From the NCBI GenBank assembly GCA_017590115.1, contig JAGGNK010012003.1:3115041-3179040 (forward strand): a stretch of 64,000 nt of DNA, in the 5' to 3' direction. How positions within the stretch are numbered: position 1 is the first letter of the stretch; each line of letters opens with the position of its first letter. Below are positions 51,241-64,000 of this stretch, piece by piece. The notes beneath the pieces were generated by a model. That model made no database searches, was not told the origin of the DNA, and saw only the letters and a list, made by a program, of their open reading frames with translations. The DNA comes from Montifringilla adamsi (lineage: Eukaryota; Chordata; Aves; Passeriformes; Passeridae). A program made the translations under genes and the position numbers.

Positions 51241-51950
51241 GCTTCTCCACCCCCCAGCCTGCTGCAGCCCCCAGCCCCACATCACTCAGCCCCACCAAGT
51301 CCCTTCCAGTCCCTCTACTCCCCCTAGAGCCCCCCAACCCCATTATCACCCCCACATTTCCTGCTGCAGCATCCCCCCACACTCCTGGAGGTCACTAATT
51401 CGTGCACTGCGTGTGTCAGGGCTCAGCTGCCACCCACCTCCTGTCTTCTCCAGGGCAAATCTGGGGCCAGAGGGGATGGGCTCCAGAGCTGCTAGGCTTG
51501 CTGGGCTGGAAAACAGCCCTTCCCCAGCACAGGAGCTGGGCTCTGGCCCCAGATGGGAATCCCTTCCTGGGTGCCAGGGGTGTGGAGAGACTTGGATGAG
51601 AGGATCCCCTTCCACCCCCAGTCCCCCTCCCCCACCAGATCCCCCCTAACCCCACTATCACAACCAGCCCCCAGTCCCCACTGGCCCCCATCAGGTCCTG
51701 CAAGCCCCCACCAACCCCCACAGGTCCCACTGGCCCCCAGACCCTCACCAACCCCAAGGGCCTCAGGGACCCCACTCCTGGGGACTGCAGCAGCCCAGCT
51801 GGGTGCTGGGCTTTCCTACCACGGTGCTGAGAGAGCACTGCAGCCACTGGAGTGCCAGAGGGCTGGGGGGCTCTGGAACCTTCTGGCTGCTGGGTGACCA
51901 GGAGCTGGGGGCTCTGGAACCTTCTGGCCGGCGGTGACACAGCACAGGGT
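51241..51950. other. intergenic SRRM3-HSPB1
   Basis: GC-rich with C-runs, no gene or clear site recognised. Confidence 0.6.
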
Positions 51951-51959
51951 CACTCAGGA

Positions 51960-52359
51960 CCTCCTCCACTGACTCATCCGGCCGCTCCCGAGGCGCTGGC
52001 CCGGCCCCAGCCCCTTCTCACGCCGCATCCCGGGGATTGTTTTCCGGGCAGGCAGGCGGGAGAGGCCGGGAGCCGCTCCAAGGGCCATCCATCACTCCCA
52101 AGCAGGCCGAGCCTCTCCCGATGAAAGGAGGACGGACAATTCCTTGGCAGGGGGGCCCGGAGGCTGCCAGCCCCCTCCCGCACACCCACCGCCCACCCAC
52201 TGCGGCTGCGTGCGGCCGCCCCAAGCCCGGGCAAGTTTCTCGTCCCTTCCCCGGGGCCGTCGCAATTTCCATTAATAGCCAGCCGAGCAGCCCGGCTAAA
52301 AATAACCGCGGGCCCTCTTCATAAGGCCCCGGCGGCCGCCCCCCGCAGCCCCGCACGCC
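51960..52359 (+). promoter_or_regulatory. HSPB1: HSPB1 proximal promoter
   Basis: CpG-rich 400 bp before the ATG. Holds a TGACTCA AP-1 site (51,970-51,976) and CTAAAAATAA (52,296-52,305), a perfect MEF2 consensus that could also serve as TATA box 55-64 bp before the ATG. No clear three-unit heat-shock element was seen. Confidence 0.65.
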
Positions 52360-52720
52360 ATGGCCGAGCGCCGCGTCCCCTTCACCTTCCTGCGCAGCCC
52401 CAGCTGGGACCCCTTCCGCGACTGGTACCATGGCAGCCGCCTCTTCGACCAGTCCTTCGGGATGCCCCACATCCCCGAGGATTGGTACAAGTGGCCCAGC
52501 GGCAGCGCCTGGCCCGGCTATTTCCGCCTGCTGCCCCGGGAGAGCGCCCTGATGCCCGCGCCCGGCTCGCCCTTCGGGCAGGCGCTGAGCCGGCAGCTGA
52601 GCAGCGGCATCTCCGAGATCCGCCAGACCGCCGACAGCTGGAAGGTCACCCTGGACGTCAACCACTTCGCACCCGAGGAGCTGGTGGTGAAGACCAAGGA
52701 TAATATCGTGGAGATAACCG
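52360..52720 (+). CDS. HSPB1: HSPB1 exon 1
   Basis: Residues 1-120 plus one base, [20 protein letters not shown] to DNIVEIT. Donor ACCG|GTGGGT. Confidence 0.97.
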
Positions 52721-53890
52721 GTGGGTGCTGGGGTGGGGCTCTGCGGGGTCTCCAGGGATGGGGCAGATGCTGTCCTGGGGCTTGCTGGGTGGAAAAGGGT
52801 GGAATAAGGGGTGGGAATAAGGGGAAGGAAAAGCAGAAGGAGATGGAGGAGAGGACGGGAAAAAGGGAAGGAGAAAATGGAGACACAGAGGAAGGCCCAG
52901 CATTAGAGCTGAGTCTCAGGGTGCACTCAGGTGCAGAGACCCCCCCAGCCCCATATATTGACCCCTTGCTGCTGTTCTGGAGGGACACAGGGAGACACAG
53001 AGGGACCCCGGGGGTGACGTGGGGTGTCACGAGCCCTGCAGCCCCCACAGCACCCTGGATGCTGTGACAAAGCCCAGATCTGTGGCACGAGGCCAAGATG
53101 TGCTTCCTGCTGGGTGAAGGGTAGCCTGCAAGGAATGGGGGCAATTCCCAGATGAATTCAGGGAGGGGGGTTGCTCAATCTCCAGCCCTGCCAAGCTGTG
53201 GGGCCAGCTGGACACTGTTGGGCCCCTTTGGCCACCCCCAGATCGTGGCACTGCACTTTCCTCTGCTTAAATCTGCGGGATGCACCCGGAGTGGCCCTGC
53301 AGAGGGTTCCCCCCAAGTTGCTCCAGGCTGATATTATGGCAAAAGCCCCAGGACAGGCAGAATCAGCCCCTCACAAGTGTTGGGGTGGGGCAGGAAGGTT
53401 CCCACCCAGCCAGTCCCTTCCAAGCATTGAGAGGTTTTTGTTTCCTTCCAGGCAAACACGAGGAGAAGCAGGATGAACACGGCTTCATCTCCAGGTGCTT
53501 CACCCGAAAATACACGTAAGTACCAGGGAGGAGGGGAGACACCTGATGCAGCCCCGATGTCTTTGAGGGCGTTTTCCCACCCACCCACACCCTCCAAAGT
53601 GCACTGGCCAAACCGGGAGTGCTGCTCAGCCAAACTGGGAGTGGGGGAGGCAGCAATTTGGGGCTGGGCATTGCATCCCCCGGGGTGGTGCTGCAGCTCT
53701 CACCTCCCCTCCCCTCCCCTCTCCTCCCAGCCTTCCCCCTGGTGTCGAAGCCACGGCTGTGCGGTCCTCGCTGTCTCCCGATGGAATGCTGACGGTGGAG
53801 GCCCCCCTGCCCAAACCCGCCATCCAGTCTGCCGAAATCACCATCCCCGTCACCGTGGAGAGCCAGGCCAAGGAGCCGGCCAAGAAGTAG
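52360..53890 (+). CDS. HSPB1: HSPB1 (Hsp27) small heat shock protein, three exons, complete
   Basis: Exons 52,360-52,720, 53,452-53,515 and 53,731-53,890 total 585 bp, 194 aa (chicken about 193, human 205). An ATP-independent cytosolic holdase chaperone and actin regulator. The N-terminus has the conserved [10 protein letters not shown]; the alpha-crystallin domain spans about residues 84-166 ([20 protein letters not shown], then [20 protein letters not shown]), with the dimer-interface Cys136; the C-terminal I-T-I-P-V motif is at 178-182. MAPKAPK2-type serines: Ser15 and Ser81 (Arg78 at -3); Ser77, equivalent to human Ser78, has Gln rather than Arg at -3. The intron positions match human HSPB1. 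Confidence 0.98.
53452..53515 (+). CDS. HSPB1: HSPB1 exon 2
   Basis: Residues 121-141 plus two bases, [20 protein letters not shown]. 64 bp, donor GTAAGT. Confidence 0.97.
53731..53890 (+). CDS. HSPB1: HSPB1 exon 3 and stop
   Basis: Residues 142-194 and [23 protein letters not shown] to EPAKK, with the IxI motif. Confidence 0.97.
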
Positions 53891-54020
53891 GCGGCACCGA
53901 GGAGGAGGAGGAGACGGAGGAGGAGGAGAAGCCGCTGCTGCCCCCCGCCCCCAGCTACCCTCTCACACCCACCCCCTTTTTACTGTTGATTTTGTACTCG
54001 CCCTGTCACTGAGTGCCTTG

Positions 54021-54026
54021 AATAAA
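54021..54026 (+). terminator. HSPB1: HSPB1 polyadenylation signal AATAAA (first)
   Basis: 131 bp after the stop. A second AATAAA follows at 54,044-54,049; either or both may be used. GT-rich CTTGTGGCGTGTCTG lies just downstream. Confidence 0.9.
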
Positions 54027-54189
54027 TGTGAAGAATCCACCGGAATAAAAGCTGGTGAAAGAAACCTGTCCTTGTGGCGTGTCTGCCCCGGCACCTCGGC
54101 TGTGCCGTTCCTGCTGGGAGCTGCCCCGGGAGCAGAGCACCGGGACGGGGCTGCCCGGGCCAGCGGGGCCAGCAGGGTCCCCGAGCCTG

Positions 54190-54620
54190 CCCAGCACCTG
54201 GGGTCTGTCACCCAGGGCTCCACATCCCAGGTGCTCGCACCCCAATTCTTCACAGCCTGGCTCAGCATCCTGGGCTCGATGTCCCAGACCTGCACACCCT
54301 GAGCCTCCCCGCCCCGGGTATCCCACACCTGGCTCTCCTACATCTCAGCTCTCCATATCCACCTCCAGCAGTCTGGGGGCTTTACATCCCGGATCTCCAG
54401 CATCTCTGGTGTTCACATGCCAGGTCTCCAGCATCCCTGTCTCAGCATCCCAGTTTTCCACAATCTGGGTCTCCTACATCCCAGGTGTCTCCAGTCCCAG
54501 ATCTCAGCACAGTGAGTCTCCTCATGCCTGCTCTCCCACACTCAGGTCTCCACATGCCCTATCAGAGAATATTTGGGGTTTCCACACCCCAGTGTCACCA
54601 TCCTGGGATGCTGCATCCCT
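54190..54620 (+). repeat. degenerate CATCCCAGGTCTCC repeat
   Basis: About 430 bp of loose 25-30 bp units around CAGCATCCCAGNTCTCC. Frames through it are artefacts. Confidence 0.6.
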
Positions 54621-55820
54621 GAAAAACAGCTACACAAACACCCCCTTTGGGTCAAATAGGGGCTTCATGGGCAAGAGCCCACCCCAGCAGTGCAGCCCCT
54701 TGAGCCCCAGCCCCCGTGGTGCCCCCCTTCCTTCCACCCCATGGTCTGAGGGGCTGGGTTGGGGGTTCAGCCTCCCTTGGGGGGCTGAGGAGGGGCTGGG
54801 TCGTGGTCCCAGTGCCATTTGGCCCCGGCTGGCCCCGTGTCCCCGGTGCCCTCCCTGCCCCCGGGTCTCTGGGCAGGACTGGCCCTACATGGCCGAGGTC
54901 AGGCCCACGGCTTCCATGTCCCCCGATGTTCCTGCTCCGTCAAATCCCACTAATCCCCCCTGAGTCATCCCGCTGGCAGACGGTGACCTGGGAGGAATCC
55001 CGCAGCTGCGAGGCCCCTCTGCGAGCTCGGGGGGCTCCACGTGCCCCCGAGCCCCTGCCCCCCACGCCCTGCCCAGCAGTCTGGGCTGTGATGAGCTGGT
55101 CAGGTCTCAGCAGGCACTGGGGATCAATTCCCGATCCCGGCGATCCATTCCTGCCGCCGCGGGTCCCTCCTGTGCCTGGGGGGTTCCCGTGTGTGTGTGA
55201 GCCGGGCTGGGAGGCTCTTCCAGCCCCAGCGTCACTCAGGGGGAGAAGCCCCCGAGGAGCATCTCCGGCCCCCTCCCCTCTCCCGTGGCCACTCCACGGT
55301 GACTTTTGCTTCCCCAAAAAAGCGTCCCCCGAGCGGGGGTGGGGCTGCGGCAGGACCACGGCGCTGGGATGGGGTGGGGGTGTCCCTCCCCGTGTGGGGG
55401 TGTCGGTGAGCCCAGCCCCTCCTGTCGGCAGCCCCTTGCCGGGGGTGTCGGTGCTGCAGCCCCGGATCCCTCGCAGGGCGCGTGAGTCAAGGCGCATTTC
55501 TGTTTATAGGTTCGCGGGGAGGGGAATATTTTTACAGCGTGAGTCACCGCGCGTGTGGCTGCGAGCGGAAAACCATCGGCAAGGGCCGGAGGTGGGGAAG
55601 GACGGAGGTGGGGAAGCGCCCACCCAGCCTCTCCTGAACCCACGGGACCCTCCCCGCGCTCCCACCGCCCCGGGGAGGAGCCGGTGCAGCCGCAGGGATG
55701 CGGATCCCCAGCAGCAGCGGAAGGGAGGTGGCCCAGGAGCAGAAGCCAGGCCGTTCCCGAGCCCCCTCGTCCCACGGAGCGCCCCAGAAAGTCGAGACAG
55801 GCGATAACAATTAAGCAGCG
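54621..55820. other. intergenic HSPB1-YWHAG (tail to tail)
   Basis: No gene. GC-rich to CpG-rich between 55,000 and 55,800; carries the AP-1/CRE cluster listed separately. Confidence 0.7.
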
Positions 55821-55877
55821 CTGACGTCAGATCTGTAAGTTTATTTGCTCAATGTACGACGGCTACATAATGACTCA
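54961..55877. promoter_or_regulatory. AP-1/CRE site cluster
   Basis: Four perfect TGASTCA sites (54,961; 55,483; 55,540; 55,871) and one palindromic CRE TGACGTCA (55,822-55,829) in 0.92 kb, in a GC-rich stretch that reaches the YWHAG polyadenylation site. Enhancer function is inferred from motif density. Confidence 0.5.
55840..55845 (-). terminator. YWHAG: YWHAG polyadenylation signal AATAAA
   Basis: TTTATT on plus, the distal canonical signal at the left end of the AT-rich 3' UTR; the GC-rich intergenic region begins right after it. Confidence 0.8.
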
Positions 55878-56689
55878 CATTCATGATATTCCATCACTGA
55901 GGAAAAACTGCTAAGAATGGTCCGTGTGTGAAATAATTCCTTACAGAAACACGGAGTTGGAAAAATAATCACTGATTAGACCTTAAAAATAGTTCACTGC
56001 ATAACATGACAAAAAGCACAAACAAAGGCTCATTCAAAGAACACAGTCATTGTTCTCCTACACTGTAATAGTTATAATTTCACCATGACGAACACCAGAC
56101 ATTAAGATTAAGCTAACACTGGTGTTTTCTTTTGCTTTTTTTTTTTCCTTTTTAAAAACAAAATAATATATAATTGCATGTCACTATAGCAACATCCATA
56201 ACAGATCAGTTTGTTACGATCACTATTTGGTAGAGCAAACTTTACCCCCGAAAAAAAAAAAGGAAAGAAAAATAAATTAAAAAACTTTAAAAAATTTTTG
56301 AAGACTATTTTGTCATAGGAATACATAACATCTACAGTATAAGTTAATAAATTTCAAGCTACTGTATAGAAATACGACACTAGCATGCACAATATTGTAT
56401 CAATAGAGTAATGGAGCAGTAATCATTTCACTGGAGAGACAGTATCATAGGCAAGTGCATCTCTTAAAAAATGAAAGAAACCATTCAAGCTGCTTAAAAA
56501 TCAAGTCCCTGACCCCCACTCCGTTTTTAGCCCTCTTGTGCCATCTCTCCTGCATAAGTTTCCTAAAGCAGCCAGAGCGAAAAGCCAAAAAGAGTAGTAA
56601 TTATTTGGAGGAAAAAAAAAGAAAAGAAAAAAAAAAAAAAAGATAGGTTTTGTAATTCCAGTAAATCACTTCCAATTGTACAGCTGGGA

Positions 56690-57010
56690 CAACACTGCTC
56701 ACGGGACACGGGGGCGACAGAGGGAGCTCAGAAGCCTAAAGCATCTCCCGGTGCCGGCACGCACCGGCACCGCACAGCCCTCGCCGCGGGACGCTGCGCC
56801 CCGAATCCCCTGCGGGACGCTCGGAGCGGGGGAAGCCGGCCCAAAGCAAGCCGTGCCGGGCAGGGCCGGGCAGGGCCGGGGCCGAGGCGCTCCCGGGCAG
56901 CGCTCGGGGCCGGCGGGAGAGGCCGGAGCCGTGTCCGTCCCCCCGGGCCCGGCGGTGCCGTGTGTGCCTCACCACAGCGCGCCGCGTCGGGCTGGCTCTC
57001 GCAAGGGACA
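56690..57010. other. CpG-rich island inside the YWHAG 3' UTR
   Basis: About 320 bp of high GC with dense CpG (for example GCCGCGGGACGCTGCGCCCC) flanked on both sides by AT-rich 3' UTR. No reading frame with similarity. It includes a GGGCAGGGCC double repeat at about 56,860-56,880. Confidence 0.8.
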
Positions 57011-58658
57011 GGGAAAGCCTGGTTCCAAAATCAGCGCCAGAATCACGATAGGGAATTAAAAGAATTAAAGCACGAGCGCGGTTTCTCCTCACTGCGCAGC
57101 GCTGGGGGAAGCGTGCAGGGCGCAGCACTCCGCGAGCCAGAGAACAGCAGTGAACCTCCAGCAACCATGGAAAAAATCAAACTGAAAGCTAAATTTACTC
57201 AAAATGGGGTAAATAGTACCTGCTAAGCAATTCAGATGCCCCAACTCCCACCCCCGGCCGGATCAGACAGACTGAAAAGATTTTGCTAAGAAGAGAACTA
57301 AGTTCCTGGGCTCCTGATGGTGGACAGAAATGTCTATGATTGTAGCTCTTCCCTTGAGGAATTCCTCTACCAAATTAGTGTCTAAGCTCCTGAAGTTCAC
57401 TCATTACACCACAAGCTTCCCCAGGAGAAAGGAAAACACACCCGGCTTCCCTGGTGACAAACAAGGGAGCCCTGGGTGCCGGAGATCTGCTGACAAACCT
57501 CATGGTACAGTGGGAGAAAGTCAGGCAGAGTGAAATGGCAGTGCAATCCCTGAGGAAGCAGCTGTGGCACCTTAAATCAGGATGGTCTTTTGAAATACCA
57601 AACACAGTACATGACATACAGACCTGAATGCTCTTTTTTTTTAATATTTTTTTATTGTTTTTTATTTAAGTGGCATTTTTAAGTTTAAACACTTCCCCCT
57701 TTGTCTAATTAAGTTCTTAAACCTTTAGCTGTGGACTTAAAATAGTTGAAACAGCCGCTAGCCAAGCACCTGTTAAGCTGTTGACCAAAAAACTAGAGCA
57801 GCTTTGATGTTCCTCGGGCGGGCGGTCTTCTTGCCTTGGGCGACACAGAATAGCTAAAGCCAGTCCACAGGCGAGGACTGCTCAGGAAGGCAAGCCAAAA
57901 GAACTAGCAAAAGAAAGAAAAACAGACAATCAAAGGCTTGATGTCATATGGCTGTAATGTAGAAATACTGTAAACTGCAATTTAGTGTTAATACTGTAAG
58001 CTACCCTAATAAATATCTCAACGAAAAAATTAAAAGAAAGAAAAAAAAAAAAAAAAGAAAAGATTGGATGGCCTAAATCCCAGGGCTTTGCGAGCCCCAA
58101 ATTCTTTAGTTTTGTTGGTTTTATTTTTAATTCCTTCTCAATTTGGGGATTTGCAGCTGTGCCCTGGCAGGCAGAGCGCTGCAGAGAGAGGCCCTGCGAC
58201 GTGGTGCGGGCACACGGCACCTGGGCTGCGGAAACAAACGCTCGAAGCCTTACTGGAACCACAGAACTCCCTTTTTTTTTTTTTTCCAATGTTTTTGCGT
58301 TGCTTTCCTTAAAAATGAGGGCCATTCCATCCACGCAAATTCATCTTAAAACCCTTTTTTTTTTATTTCTAGCAATAAAGTTAAATTAAAGACAGCTCCA
58401 CTTGTATTAATAATCTACAGAACAGTCCATATGCCAGTGAGGCTGCTATTCCATACCAGCACAGCCAGCCTGACTTCCACTAGTGGTGTTTTGGCAAAAA
58501 TGTCAACGAGGCAATCAAAGACAGGTTGTGGGGGGCCTCCCTGGGAAGGTGTCCCCTCCCTTTCCCTCCCCCACCCCGGACCCCCCCCCACTCGTGGGAA
58601 AAAAATAAAGACTGCAGTAGTTAGCATCAGCGTGCGGCTGCCAGTCCATCGGGGGGGT

Positions 58659-64000
<5,342 letters not shown>

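Larger units (their letters stand above)
55820..58658 (-). other. YWHAG: YWHAG 3' UTR
   Basis: About 2.84 kb from the stop to the AATAAA at 55,840-55,845, similar to the long human 3' UTR. Mostly AT-rich with T/A runs, but 56,690-57,010 is CpG-island-like. Short frames inside are not genes. Confidence 0.85.

Noticed and set aside
50592..51382. Minus-strand Gly/Arg-rich frames of 205 and 246 aa
   Set aside because: Translation of the CCCTCCCTGCATCC minisatellite.
52220..52262. Heat-shock element before HSPB1
   Set aside because: Two TTC units 10 bp apart (TTCTCGTCCCTTCC) are present, but no third inverted GAA unit at the right spacing, so too weak to call.
54055..55807. Plus-strand frames of 302 and 363 aa after HSPB1
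   Set aside because: They read through the CATCCCAGGTCTCC repeat and CpG-rich spacer downstream of the HSPB1 polyadenylation signals.

Overview
This is vertebrate, most likely avian, nuclear DNA. Coding is split into short exons with GT-AG introns. CR1-type LINE fragments, the typical bird retroposon, lie at 3.73 and 4.7 kb. CpG islands and GC-rich minisatellites are frequent, and the decoded proteins are close to bird and human orthologues. The gene order STYXL1 - MDH2 - SRRM3 - HSPB1 - YWHAG is that of human 7q11.23 (from memory, the same block is on chicken chromosome 19). I saw no bacterial, viral or mobile-defence system, and the long open frames outside these genes read as GC-rich or tandem-repeat artefacts.

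Layout. (1) 0.9-5.85 kb, minus strand: the first five coding exons of STYXL1, a pseudophosphatase; the rest lies off the left edge. (2) 5.85-6.10 kb: a 257-bp bidirectional CpG promoter shared with MDH2, carrying two perfect TCTCGCGAGA palindromes. (3) 6.10-14.57 kb, plus: all nine coding exons of MDH2, mitochondrial malate dehydrogenase (336 aa), with one apparent GC-AG intron. (4) 14.6-29.4 kb: no coding sequence seen. It holds two CpG islands (22.0 and 25.6 kb), either of which could be the SRRM3 first-exon promoter, and several tandem arrays. (5) 29.45-50.6 kb, plus: SRRM3, 14 coding exons giving 638 aa, ending in the eMIC (enhancer of microexons) domain, with a 3' UTR of about 2 kb. (6) 52.36-54.06 kb, plus: HSPB1 (Hsp27), three exons, 194 aa, with a promoter-proximal box that fits both MEF2 and TATA. 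(7) 55.82-64.0 kb, minus: the large last coding exon and 2.8-kb 3' UTR of YWHAG (14-3-3 gamma). Its 29-residue first exon lies beyond the right edge.

The genes are neighbours rather than a pathway: a metabolic enzyme, a pseudophosphatase, a neural/endocrine splicing regulator, a stress chaperone and a phospho-adaptor. One loose link is that phosphorylation controls HSPB1 and phosphopeptides are what 14-3-3 proteins bind. HSPB1 and YWHAG converge tail to tail, and the space between them holds a dense AP-1/CRE site cluster.

The most informative signals are the phase architecture of SRRM3 (one exon pair must be spliced together; every other internal exon is frame-neutral), the pyrimidine- and TGCATG-bearing intron between that pair, the GC-AG intron of MDH2, the paired CGCG elements of the bidirectional promoter, the AP-1 cluster, and a CpG island inside the YWHAG 3' UTR. 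All splice sites and reading frames were worked out by eye from consensus signals and phase continuity. Homologue comparisons are from memory, with no database search.
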